A stretch of 8,541 nt of DNA from Paenibacillus sp. (lineage in GTDB: Bacteria; Bacillota; Bacilli; Paenibacillales; NBRC-103111): assembly GCA_029239545.1 (NCBI GenBank), contig JARBUQ010000168.1, forward strand, positions 1 to 8,541, read 5' to 3'. The notes beneath the pieces are model-generated. The model worked only from the letters and a program-made list of their open reading frames with translations. It did not search any database and had not been told where the DNA came from. Of this stretch, positions 1-7,758 are shown one piece after another. The translations under genes were made by a program, and so were the position numbers. How positions within the stretch are numbered: position 1 is the stretch's first letter; each line of letters starts with the position of its first letter.

Positions 1-270
1 TCATTAGGCGAGCATTTCCATCTTTATGAGAATTTGCAGCTAATAGAGAAGAACCTGATAAAGAACCAATTCTATGGAATGCCCACACCCGCGATGGAAA
101 AATATAAAACGAAGCTTGCCTCCCTTCAGGAATCCTTCACCAGGATTATACTGGGTGTTTCTCCACTCGATGAATTTGACCATTATGTTGAGAAGTGGAA
201 ACAAGAGGGCGGAGACGAAATAACTAAAGATGTGAACGAATGGTACCGCACTATTAAAAAAAGCAATTAA
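1..270 (+). CDS. C-terminal fragment of an extracellular sugar-binding protein (ABC importer, LplA-like)
   Basis: The frame is open from the first base and ends at TAA 268-270, so 89 codons of a longer gene are visible. A TTG at 34 could be mistaken for a start, but the reading frame continues upstream of it with protein-like sequence and no ribosome binding site. The last ~42 residues align without gaps to the C-terminus of the lipoprotein at 6116-7630, with about 20 of 42 identical. Shared elements are the PL dipeptide, a WK-x-EGG motif and a terminal NEWY. This marks it as a solute-binding protein of the carbohydrate (CUT1) importer type, lipid-anchored outside the membrane. Its N-terminus and substrate are not visible. 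The kinase starts 88 bases downstream with no T-tract terminator between them, so co-transcription is possible. It is either the last gene of an earlier importer operon or a binding protein working with the kinase. Confidence 0.88.
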   Translation, partial: SLGEHFHLYENLQLIEKNLIKNQFYGMPTPAMEKYKTKLASLQESFTRIILGVSPLDEFDHYVEKWKQEGGDEITKDVNEWYRTIKKSN

Positions 271-349
271 TCTAAAATAGGCATAACACTTATGAATAGT
301 TCTGAGTTAGCGACAAGTGAACTTTTGCCTTGTAAAAATTGGAGAGGAT

Positions 350-355
350 GGAGGT
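350..355 (+). promoter_or_regulatory. Ribosome binding site fixing the kinase start
   Basis: GGAGGT lies 3 bases before ATG 359 (GGAGG core 4 bases before) and is preceded by a purine-rich stretch. An in-frame GTG at 317 would add 14 residues, but it has no purine-rich site in front of it. ATG 359 is therefore the chosen start. Confidence 0.75.
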
Positions 356-358
356 ACA

Positions 359-2209
359 ATGGCAGGTTTTTTCGGTTGGTTCCACAGGCAATATACTCAA
401 AAAATACAATTCAGACTGACGCTTTACTTTTTGTTCATTCTGCTGCCTCTTGTTGCCATCAGTCTGTTCTCCAATGTTCGGTCCAGAGAAGTACTGCTTG
501 AACAGACGGCTGATCGAACAAAAGCCGCGCTCAACTCCTCGATGGATTACATGGATCTGACTTTGCAGAATGTAGAGGAAATCTCCACCCTGGTGGCAAC
601 AGATTCTAATGTCTTAAGATTGTCTGAACAGATTGGGGCAAATCTCACTCCGCAGGGAGTATTGAATTTCATAGATATTCTCAAACAATTCGCTAACGTA
701 ACCTCGATTAATCATATCGTATCGCAAATGTCGATCTATCATGCCCGTTCCCATATCATCGTTTCATCAATTAATGGCATTAAGCATATTCAGGATCCGA
801 ATCAGCAGCAATGGCTTCAACAACTCGCCGTGGGAAATGGCTCAGGAATCAGTTATACCCTGCCAGAAGATGCAACAGGGCTCGACAATCTGACCGTTGG
901 GAATATTCTAGGAACAGACAGTATTTCTTTGGTTCGTTCTCTGGACCTTAATAATCCGACCCGACAGCCTGATTTGTTAATTGTTACGATTGACAAGAAC
1001 AAGCTGCTTAACTTGATTCGCTCGCTGCTGCCGTCGCCACAAGCCCAAATATACTTGTATACGAACAATCAGAAGCTGGTCACCGGAACAGGCTCCGGGG
1101 ATCCGAATCCGCTTGTTGTTCATGAAGAGGACTCATCCGTGTTTTCCGTGAAGAGTGACTCCCGCTATTATAATTGGTCTTTGGTTATGCTCCAGCCGAT
1201 GAAAGAATTATACGAGGAGACTGATCCGCTCAGACTGTATACGTATTTGATTATCGGAATCAGCGTGCTGTTAGCTTTCTGGATCTCTTGGGCCGTGTAC
1301 AGCGGAATTGCCTCACCCGTACAGAGACTTTATCACGGAATGCGTGGGGTCGGCAGCGGGAAATTCAATATTCAATTGGAGAATGAGCGCAAGGACGAGT
1401 TTGGTTATTTGACCAAGGCTTTTAATCAGATGGTGCAGAACCAAAAGGATTTGATCGAGAACTTCTATGAGCAGCGATTAAGATTAACCGATACGGAGCT
1501 TAAGTTTCTCCAGTCGCAGATCAACCCGCATTTTCTTTATAATACGTTGGATTCGATCTACTGGGCAGCCAAAAACTATGAAGCCGACGAGATCAGCGAG
1601 ATGGTGCTGAATTTGTCCAAATTTTTCCGGTTGAGTCTGAATAAAGGAAGGGATACATTCACTGTAGAGGAAACGATCGCGCATCTGCACTATTATGTAC
1701 GTGTTCAGCAGCTCCGCTTTCTGGATAAATTCTCAGTCGAATATGAAGTGCAGGAGGAGAGCAAGACGATTCCGATCTTAAAGCTGTTGCTCCAGCCACT
1801 TGTAGAGAATGCTATTCTTCATGGCTTGGAGCATAAGCCCAAAAACGGGTTGCTGCGTATCTCCACTCGGATTGAGGGTGACTATTTATTGCTAATTGTC
1901 GAAGATAACGGAGAAGGGATTCCTCAGGAGCGTCTTCTTTACATTCAGGAGCAATTGAGTAAAATATCAGATGATGGTGAGTTGGAGCTGTCCTTCACTA
2001 GTGAATTGGTTCAAGACCTGTATGCTTTACGTAATGTGATGTCCAGAATCAAGATGCTGTATGGCCCGGATGCTAATCTGACGATAGACAGCGCAGAAGA
2101 GAGAGGCACCATATCGACCGTTTCCTTGCCATTGGAACGATGTCAGGCTCAGCTTCTATACAGCAAAAAATGGTCAGCACCAACAATCGCAGAGGAGAAT
2201 GATGCATGA
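359..2209 (+). CDS. YesM-type membrane sensor histidine kinase
   Basis: The protein has 616 residues from ATG 359. It is a membrane sensor kinase that should autophosphorylate and pass phosphate to the regulator encoded next. Order of parts: a short cytoplasmic N-terminus; membrane helix 1 at about 20-40; an extracellular sensor of about 250 residues, probably Cache-like; membrane helix 2 at about 297-316; a HAMP linker to about 370 containing DEFGYLTKAFN; and a His_kinase domain with INPHFLYNTLD, where His391 is the phosphorylated residue. The ATP-binding domain has the N box PLVENAILHG (Asn484) and the G1 box EDNGEGIP (Asp516, Gly518, Gly520). The second glycine box is unusual: where relatives usually have a GxGLxNV-type sequence, this protein has LYALRNV at about 554-560, without the glycines. 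The C-terminus runs about 20 residues past the ATPase fold. The stop overlaps the regulator's start (ATGA). The ligand is unknown. Confidence 0.95.
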   Translation: MAGFFGWFHRQYTQKIQFRLTLYFLFILLPLVAISLFSNVRSREVLLEQTADRTKAALNSSMDYMDLTLQNVEEISTLVATDSNVLRLSEQIGANLTPQGVLNFIDILKQFANVTSINHIVSQMSIYHARSHIIVSSINGIKHIQDPNQQQWLQQLAVGNGSGISYTLPEDATGLDNLTVGNILGTDSISLVRSLDLNNPTRQPDLLIVTIDKNKLLNLIRSLLPSPQAQIYLYTNNQKLVTGTGSGDPNPLVVHEEDSSVFSVKSDSRYYNWSLVMLQPMKELYEETDPLRLYTYLIIGISVLLAFWISWAVYSGIASPVQRLYHGMRGVGSGKFNIQLENERKDEFGYLTKAFNQMVQNQKDLIENFYEQRLRLTDTELKFLQSQINPHFLYNTLDSIYWAAKNYEADEISEMVLNLSKFFRLSLNKGRDTFTVEETIAHLHYYVRVQQLRFLDKFSVEYEVQEESKTIPILKLLLQPLVENAILHGLEHKPKNGLLRISTRIEGDYLLLIVEDNGEGIPQERLLYIQEQLSKISDDGELELSFTSELVQDLYALRNVMSRIKMLYGPDANLTIDSAEERGTISTVSLPLERCQAQLLYSKKWSAPTIAEENDA

Positions 2210-3801
2210 ATCTGCTCATCGTAGAAGATGAACTTCGGCTATGCAATAGCCTGGCGAATAATTTTGCCTGGGAAACCTATGGAATTGAAGTTATTGGGAT
2301 GGCCCATAACGGTCTGCAAGCAATCGAACTGTTGGAACGTCGCAAGCCGGACATAGTCATTCTGGATATACAGATGCCTGGAATGGACGGTCTCACTTTA
2401 GCTCGACATATTCAGGAGCAAAGCCCATTAACGAAGATGATTATATTAAGTGGTCATGATAATTTCACTTATGCACAGACGGCTTTGGAGTTAGGCGTAG
2501 TCAAATATTTGCTCAAACCTGCCGGTGATGAGGAAATTCTCCAGTCTGTCCTGGAGTCGGCGAGCCAGCTAAGAGAAGAGCTGGAGCGCAGACATGATCA
2601 GGCTGAGCTGCAGCAGAAGTGGATTCAACATTTACCTCATTTGCAGAACAACTTTTTCCTGAACTGGGTGTCCGGCAAATATGAGGAATGGGAAGTGCTG
2701 GAGCGAAGCCAGGATGTGCAAGTCGGACTGGCTCCGACATCCCGATACGCTCTTGCAGTAGTTGACATGGACCCGTTACCCGAGCAGGAAACTAGATTTA
2801 CTTCTCAGGATGCTTCTCTTCTGCAATTCTCATTGAACAGTATTGCCCGAGAGATGCTTCAAGACTGTCTGATCTGTTCAGATACGGTTGGTCACACGAT
2901 CGTTCTGTTCCCTATGCCGCCCGATAAAGAAGCTAACTCGCATATGTTATACGTGAATACAGAATTATCACGTCTGTTGTCCAATGTCAAAGCATGCCTG
3001 AAATTAACTGCTAGTGCTGGGATCGGTGGAAGCTGTGTCGGGATCAACGAGGTGCCGATGTTATATTCGCAAGCTAACATCGCTTTGCAGAGCCGTATTT
3101 TGTACGGACGTGACATCGCTATTCCATTTCGCGAAACGACGGGTCGAACTCCAATCCTGGCGGTTGAGCCAACACTGGAGAAAGCCTTGGAGATTGCTCT
3201 TCAGACCGGTGATGAAGTCAAAGCGTTAGAAACGGTAGAACTGCTTTGGAAACATGGCATGAGTCGCGCCGATACCATCGAAGATGTGCATGAGAACGTG
3301 ATGTATTGGAGCAGCTTGCTCATTCGGACAATCCAGAAGCAGGGGTGGATTATCAGGGAGTTGGTTGGCGATGACTACACCTACATGCAGAATCATAAGC
3401 TGTTGACCACGAAGGAGCAGATCTACGCATGGCTGCAGCGTATAGTCCGAAGTGTTATAGTCTATGTGCACAAGCAGCGTAGTACGACTAGCCATCAGAT
3501 GGTGAAGTCAATTCTCAGCATTGTAGAGAATGAGATGGACCAGGAAATCACCCTGCATACCGTGGCCGATCGATTGTATCTGAACTCATCCTACCTAAGC
3601 CGACTGTTCAAGCAGGAGACCGGCCAATCCTTCTCCAGTTATGTGCTGGAGAGGAAGATGGAGCGAGCCAAGGCTGCTCTTGTAGACGGAGCCAAGATCA
3701 GTGAAGCGGCAAGTATGGTCGGATATCACGATGGCAGTTACTTTACCCGTGTTTTCCGCAAGTTCTGGGGGGTAACCCCAGGTGAGATTCGTTCCTCGTA
3801 G
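2206..3801 (+). CDS. YesN-type response regulator with AraC DNA-binding domain
   Basis: The protein has 531 residues and is a cytoplasmic transcription factor paired with the kinase, whose stop codon it overlaps by 4 bases. AGGAG sits 8 bases before ATG 2206. The receiver domain spans about 1-120, with the acidic pair Glu7/Asp8, phosphoacceptor Asp54 in VILDIQMPGMDG, Ser82 and Lys104 (LLKP). A middle region at about 180-310 resembles the degenerate GGDEF-like domain found in long YesN proteins and has no intact GGDEF active-site motif. The C-terminal ~100 residues form an AraC-type double helix-turn-helix: helix pair one at about 449-475 (VADRLYLNSSYLSRLFK), and the family signature at about 505-529 (VGYHDGSYFTRVFRKF, then GVTP). 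This length is typical of the long form; short YesN proteins of about 370 residues lack the middle region. It most likely controls the importer operon just downstream, but its sites are not defined. Confidence 0.95.
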   Translation: MNLLIVEDELRLCNSLANNFAWETYGIEVIGMAHNGLQAIELLERRKPDIVILDIQMPGMDGLTLARHIQEQSPLTKMIILSGHDNFTYAQTALELGVVKYLLKPAGDEEILQSVLESASQLREELERRHDQAELQQKWIQHLPHLQNNFFLNWVSGKYEEWEVLERSQDVQVGLAPTSRYALAVVDMDPLPEQETRFTSQDASLLQFSLNSIAREMLQDCLICSDTVGHTIVLFPMPPDKEANSHMLYVNTELSRLLSNVKACLKLTASAGIGGSCVGINEVPMLYSQANIALQSRILYGRDIAIPFRETTGRTPILAVEPTLEKALEIALQTGDEVKALETVELLWKHGMSRADTIEDVHENVMYWSSLLIRTIQKQGWIIRELVGDDYTYMQNHKLLTTKEQIYAWLQRIVRSVIVYVHKQRSTTSHQMVKSILSIVENEMDQEITLHTVADRLYLNSSYLSRLFKQETGQSFSSYVLERKMERAKAALVDGAKISEAASMVGYHDGSYFTRVFRKFWGVTPGEIRSS

Positions 3802-3850
3802 AATGTGCCCCGTAACATCGGCTTTGTGACCTTGGCGGCACCCAACTTTT

Positions 3851-3884
3851 AAGACCTTCCGATACAATTATCGGGAGGTCTTTT
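3851..3884 (+). terminator. Intrinsic terminator after the two-component pair
   Basis: Arms 3851-3864 (AAGACCTTCCGATA) and 3869-3882 pair over 14 positions with a single G-T wobble. The loop is CAAT, and TTTT runs through 3881-3884. The stem is very strong and the T-tract short. It lies 49 bases after the regulator's stop codon, so it separates the signalling transcript from the importer genes. There is no A-run on the left side, so it should work mainly on the + strand. Confidence 0.9.
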
Positions 3885-4057
3885 GCTGTCTCCAAAGATT
3901 AGTTATCAAAGTACCAAAACAGGTCATCGATGTCCGGTACAAATCAATCTTCGGTTTGCTACACTTGATCCATTGAATCTCCTTCCGGTACGAAGACAGC
4001 GGTTCCAAGCCATGTTCAGTCGGAACAGAGGAATTAACAGATGAGGAGGAGTGTCAC
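3885..4057 (+). promoter_or_regulatory. Upstream region of the importer operon with short repeats
   Basis: After the terminator a new promoter is expected here. I could not find a convincing pair of -35 and -10 boxes, which is common for promoters that depend on an AraC-type activator. Visible elements are a perfect direct repeat TCCGGTAC at 3933-3940 and 3984-3991 (51 bases apart, about five helical turns), an inverted half-copy GTACC at 3911-3915, and an inverted repeat TGTTC-AGTCG-GAACA at 4013-4027. Any of these could be regulator sites, but none is proven. AGGAGGA at 4044-4050, 7 bases before ATG 4058, is the ribosome binding site of the first permease. Confidence 0.4.
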
Positions 4058-5011
4058 ATGGAGCCAGCTGTATCCCAACCAGCAGCAAGACGTAAGCGGT
4101 CACCGCTTAGCCAATTGTGGGCTGACATACGTAAAGACTGGGATTTGTATTTAGCTCTTGCACCAGGAATTTTATTTTTGATTTTATTCAAGTACACCCC
4201 GATGTACGGCATTTTGATCGCGTTCAAGGATTTCAATATTTTTGACGGGATGGCAGCGAGCCCTTGGGTGGGGTTGGACAATTTCCAACGGCTGTTCAAA
4301 TCGGAAGCGTTTATGGACGTGTTTCAGAATACGTTAATGATCTCGTTCTTGAAAATCGTGTTTCTATTCCCGCTGCCAATTATTGTGGCGATCATGATGA
4401 ATGAATTGAAGAACATGGTATTCAAACGTTCGATACAAACGATCATTTACTTGCCACACTTTCTGTCATGGGTCATCGTAAGCGGATTGTTCATCGATCT
4501 GCTTTCTGTAAACGGAGGATTGGTCAACAAGCTTATCGTAGCTTTGGGAGGACAGCCGATCCCGTTCATGTTAGACAACAGCGTGTTCCGTTCCGTTCTG
4601 GTGACATCAGCGGGCTGGAAGGAAATCGGGTGGAGCACGATCGTATATCTTGCAGCTTTGACGAGCATTGACCCGCAATTGTACGAAGCAGCGAAGATCG
4701 ATGGAGCAGGCAAATGGAAGCAGACGCTGTTCATTACACTTCCAGGAATGGTGCCCGTTATTCTGCTCATGTTCATCCTGAGACTGGGTTCAGTCCTCGA
4801 AGCTGGAACAGAGCAAATCCTCGTTATGTACAACCCGGGCGTTTACAAGGTTGCCGATGTCATTGGGACGTTCGTGTATCGAATCGGGTTAGGCGAACAA
4901 AATTACAGCTTCTCCACAGCAGTCGGATTGTTCGAATCGGTTATCGCCTTTTTCCTGATTGTGTCTGGTAATGCCATGAGCCGTAAGTTTTTGCACAGAG
5001 GGATTTGGTAA
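4058..5011 (+). CDS. Carbohydrate ABC importer permease, LplB-like
   Basis: The protein has 317 residues and is one of the two membrane subunits of a CUT1-family sugar importer. A basic N-terminus (ARRKR) is followed by about six membrane helices, near 30-52, 90-112, 123-147, 185-205, 230-252 and 280-300. The cytoplasmic EAA loop, which docks the ATPase, is clear: EAAKIDGAG begins at Glu210, and ITLP follows at about 226-229. Length and the N-terminal LAPGILFLILFKYTPMYG are typical of LplB-type permeases, which pair with YtcP/LplC-type partners such as the next gene. Start choice is firm, with AGGAGGA 7 bases upstream. No ATPase gene is present in the window. In Bacillus such importers are energised by a shared MsmX-type ATPase, and I infer the same here. 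The transported sugar is unknown. Confidence 0.95.
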   Translation: MEPAVSQPAARRKRSPLSQLWADIRKDWDLYLALAPGILFLILFKYTPMYGILIAFKDFNIFDGMAASPWVGLDNFQRLFKSEAFMDVFQNTLMISFLKIVFLFPLPIIVAIMMNELKNMVFKRSIQTIIYLPHFLSWVIVSGLFIDLLSVNGGLVNKLIVALGGQPIPFMLDNSVFRSVLVTSAGWKEIGWSTIVYLAALTSIDPQLYEAAKIDGAGKWKQTLFITLPGMVPVILLMFILRLGSVLEAGTEQILVMYNPGVYKVADVIGTFVYRIGLGEQNYSFSTAVGLFESVIAFFLIVSGNAMSRKFLHRGIW

Positions 5012-5059
5012 CCGCGGAGCCGGTACTTCTTAGAGAAAATATGTGATGGGGGAGCCGCT

Positions 5060-5986
5060 ATGCAATCATCAGCTACAATTAATCCGGTCAATCGACCGAA
5101 GAAACGCAGGAATTCAATCCATACCTCGTTGTCAGAAAGGCTTTTCGTAGCGTTTAACTACATTTTTTTCACCTTGATGGCTATTACAACGATCTTTCCG
5201 TTCATCAATCTAATTGCCAAATCGATGAGCAGTGAAGCAGCCGTCATTTCTGGTCAAGTGAATCTCATTCCAATCGATCTGCAGTTTGGGACTTACAAAT
5301 ACGTCATCTCTAATTCTTTGTTCCTGAATTCTATTAAGGTCTCGCTCCTTGTGGCCATTACGGGTACCCTGCTCGCTATGATCATGACTACGCTTGCCGC
5401 TTACCCGCTCTCAAAGCCCAGACTGCGTGGAAGATCCTTCTTCATCCTGATGTACATCTTCACGATGCTGTTCAGCGGTGGACTGATCCCAACCTACTTA
5501 TTGATGCAGAATTTGAACTTGCTTAATACATTGCCGGTTCTGTTCTTACCCTCGATGATCAGTGTGTATAACATGCTCATAATCAAAAACTTTTTCGAGG
5601 GACTACCGGATAGCTTGGAAGAGTCGGCCAAAATCGACGGAGCCAGCAACTTGACCATTTTATACCGAATTACTTTGCCCTTGTCAATGCCGGTGCTAGC
5701 TACCATTGCTTTGTTCTACGCGGTTGCTTTCTGGAATGATTACTTCAATGCACTCGTTTACATCAACACACCTGAGCTCAAGCCGATGCAGCTTTATTTG
5801 AAGGAGCTATTCGTTACCTCTAGCGATGCCTTCCTTAAAGACAATATCGATGCTGCTATGAATGTATCTCCGCAATCGATACAAGCGGCCTCTATTATGC
5901 TGGGAACCCTTCCGATTCTGATCGTTTATCCGTTCCTGCAAAAATATTTTGTCAAAGGCGTGTTAGTGGGATCCGTGAAAGAGTAG
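5060..5986 (+). CDS. Carbohydrate ABC importer permease, YtcP/LplC-like
   Basis: The protein has 308 residues and is the second membrane subunit of the same importer. The N-terminus is basic (RPKKRR), and the first membrane helix is at about 29-50 (IFFTLMAITTIFPFINLIA). Further helices lie near 90-115, 130-150, 155-178, 210-232 and 275-295. The EAA loop reads EESAKIDGAS starting at Glu187, followed by ITLP, with Ser in place of the first Ala, as is frequent in this subunit. The C-terminal YPFLQKYFVKGV is characteristic of YtcP-type permeases. It starts 48 bases after the previous stop. GGGGGAG at 5048-5054 lies 5 bases before ATG 5060, and no terminator lies between the two genes, so they share a transcript. 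It should form a heterodimer with the preceding permease. Confidence 0.95.
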   Translation: MQSSATINPVNRPKKRRNSIHTSLSERLFVAFNYIFFTLMAITTIFPFINLIAKSMSSEAAVISGQVNLIPIDLQFGTYKYVISNSLFLNSIKVSLLVAITGTLLAMIMTTLAAYPLSKPRLRGRSFFILMYIFTMLFSGGLIPTYLLMQNLNLLNTLPVLFLPSMISVYNMLIIKNFFEGLPDSLEESAKIDGASNLTILYRITLPLSMPVLATIALFYAVAFWNDYFNALVYINTPELKPMQLYLKELFVTSSDAFLKDNIDAAMNVSPQSIQAASIMLGTLPILIVYPFLQKYFVKGVLVGSVKE

Positions 5987-6013
5987 AGTCCGCTGCACAA
6001 TCGTTTAAGGTGG

Positions 6014-6056
6014 TGATGCTTGGCAGAGAGAGAGCTATAGTGGGGCAAAAGCATCA
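6014..6056 (+). other. Inverted repeat between permease and binding-protein genes
   Basis: TGATGCTT at 6014-6021 is perfectly complementary to AAGCATCA at 6049-6056, with a 27-base purine-rich loop. It sits inside the 129-base gap 5987-6115. No T-tract follows, so it is not a standard terminator. It could be an mRNA stability or processing element that raises the binding protein above the permeases, or chance. The rest of the gap shows no clear promoter: a TTGACA at 6082-6087 has no -10 box at a suitable distance. The binding-protein ribosome site is GGAGG at 6104-6108. Confidence 0.35.
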
Positions 6057-6115
6057 AATGAATTAATAAGTTTAAACAAGCTTGACAGCAGCCATTATCT
6101 AAGGGAGGTTTACCG

Positions 6116-7630
6116 ATGTATAAAAAAACAATCACATTAGCATCCATCGCAGCATTAGCGGTAACAGTAGCCGCATGTGGAGGAGGAAATAAGCCAGCCG
6201 ATAATCAAGGCAGCAGCCCGGCCGGGACGAATAAACCAGCTGAAACGAACAAACCTAAGCCTCAATTGCGTGAGCTGAATCAATATGCTCAATTCGATCC
6301 TAATACAGATGCAGTTGGCCTGTACTTAAAAGAGAAGACTGGCTACGACGTGAAATATGATATGCTGCCTGTTGAAAGTGCAGATGAAAAGCTTAACCTT
6401 TTAGCTTCAAGCAAGGAGCCTTATGATTTCATGAAACTCAGCCCGAATCAGTTCGCCAAGCTGAGTGCTTCAGGCGCCCTTGAGCCATTGGATGATCTGA
6501 TCACCAAGTACGGCACCAACATGAAACAAGTCATCAGCCAGTCATCGTGGGATGGAGTGAAGGTGGGTGGCAAGACGTATGCGATTCCAGAAGCTAGCTC
6601 AGGTATCGCGGTTAACTCGGCTTTTGTAGTGAGACAGGATTGGATGGATGAGCTTGGCCTGAAAATGCCTACCAATCTCGACGAATTGTATAACATGCTC
6701 AAAACATTCAAAGACAAGAAGAAAGTCATTCCTCTAACGGGAGGAAAAGATCCAATCGTGCAGGAAATCGGTACTGTATTCGGAATGAGAAGTATTGCAT
6801 CTCCGTGGAAGGTATCGGGCAATAAGGTCGTTCACCTTGTTGAAGATCCAGCAACGAAAGAATACCTGACATACATGAAAAAGCTGTACACCGAAGGACT
6901 TATCGATGCAGAGTGGGCTATTAACCAAGCGAACAAGCTAACCGAGAACTTCACAAGCGGTAAAGCGGCCATGTTCAAAATGAACTGGGCGAATGCAGCT
7001 ACCGTAACGGATGCTTTGGCTAAAAATGCACCTACCGGCAAAATCAGCATCATTCCTTTCTTGAAGGATAAGGACGGGAAAAACACAGCAATCGGTACTG
7101 GTGGAATCAGCTGGTATATTGTTATCCCTAAATGGGCGCCTAACAAAGATGAAGCTATGAAGCTGATTGATATGAAGCTGGATAAAGATATATTCAAAGG
7201 ACTGGCGATTGGTCAAGAAGGCGTTCACCATACTGTGAAGGAAGGCAAGTACTACCCGATTCTTCCAATCTTCAATGATAAATGGAATAACGGCAGCTAC
7301 TTCCTCACCGGTACGGATGAGAAGAACTATCCGACTTACTGGCAAGCGCGCGTTCGCAAGAACGAGCATGTACAGAAGTACTATGAGACTTACCAAGCGA
7401 ATGCCAAGGAAGGTCTTGTCTATGATGCATTGACTTACGCTCCGCCAATCGACGCCATCTCCAAAAATGGCCCGAAAGTGAACAAGCTGACTGAAGATAC
7501 GTTCATCAAGTTCATTACTGGCTCCGAGCCGCTTGAGAACTATGACAAGTTCGTAACCCAATGGAAATCCGAAGGCGGAGAAGAAATGATCAAAGCCGCT
7601 AACGAATGGTATGCAGCACAGAAGAAATAA
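6116..7630 (+). CDS. Sugar-binding lipoprotein of the ABC importer, LplA-like
   Basis: The protein has 504 residues and is the extracellular receptor of the importer. The signal peptide is MYKK followed by a hydrophobic stretch ending in the lipobox VAAC. Cys21 is the lipid-attachment site, so the mature protein is tethered to the outer face of the membrane. Residues 22-50 form a flexible linker rich in Gly, Asn, Lys and Pro with repeated NKPA/NKPK units. The rest has the look of a CUT1 family solute-binding protein, with PYDFMKLSPNQFAKL early, an FTSGKAAMFKMNWAN segment typical of the family, and the terminal NEWY shared with the fragment at 1-270. Length matches LplA/YtcQ-type proteins (about 500). 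GGAGG lies 7 bases before ATG 6116, and the gene ends in tandem stops TAA TAA. It is the last gene of the importer operon and is followed by a terminator. Substrate is unknown; an oligosaccharide is likely for the family. Confidence 0.95.
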   Translation: MYKKTITLASIAALAVTVAACGGGNKPADNQGSSPAGTNKPAETNKPKPQLRELNQYAQFDPNTDAVGLYLKEKTGYDVKYDMLPVESADEKLNLLASSKEPYDFMKLSPNQFAKLSASGALEPLDDLITKYGTNMKQVISQSSWDGVKVGGKTYAIPEASSGIAVNSAFVVRQDWMDELGLKMPTNLDELYNMLKTFKDKKKVIPLTGGKDPIVQEIGTVFGMRSIASPWKVSGNKVVHLVEDPATKEYLTYMKKLYTEGLIDAEWAINQANKLTENFTSGKAAMFKMNWANAATVTDALAKNAPTGKISIIPFLKDKDGKNTAIGTGGISWYIVIPKWAPNKDEAMKLIDMKLDKDIFKGLAIGQEGVHHTVKEGKYYPILPIFNDKWNNGSYFLTGTDEKNYPTYWQARVRKNEHVQKYYETYQANAKEGLVYDALTYAPPIDAISKNGPKVNKLTEDTFIKFITGSEPLENYDKFVTQWKSEGGEEMIKAANEWYAAQKK

Positions 7631-7642
7631 TAAAGGAAGAGA

Positions 7643-7672
7643 GTCCACTGGCCTTTGGCTGGTGGATTTTTT
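7643..7672 (+). terminator. Intrinsic terminator ending the importer operon
   Basis: TCCACTGGCC at 7644-7653 pairs with GGCTGGTGGA at 7657-7666 over ten positions with two G-T wobbles. The loop is TTT, and six T residues follow at 7667-7672. It begins 13 bases after the lipoprotein stop codon. Confidence 0.95.
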
Positions 7673-7707
7673 GATCCCCAGAATGTATAAGATTATGGGG
7701 AAGAGGG

Positions 7708-7729
7708 GACCGATGGGAGACCGATGGGG
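7708..7729. repeat. 11-base tandem duplication
   Basis: GACCGATGGGA at 7708-7718 is followed directly by GACCGATGGGG at 7719-7729. The copies differ at one base. It looks like a slippage duplication in non-coding sequence. Confidence 0.8.
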
Positions 7730-7758
7730 GCTCCTTGTTCGGTTCCTTGCCGGAGTGG

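Noticed and set aside
317..358. GTG start adding 14 residues to the kinase
   Set aside because: It has no ribosome binding site, whereas ATG 359 has GGAGGT close upstream and gives a normal N-terminus before the first membrane helix.
4447..4833. 128-codon minus-strand frame opposite the first permease
   Set aside because: It is antisense to a clear permease with an intact EAA loop, and there is no sign of a real protein.
6082..6115. TTGACA as a promoter for the binding-protein gene
   Set aside because: At the correct spacing the sequence is the ribosome binding site itself, with no -10 box.
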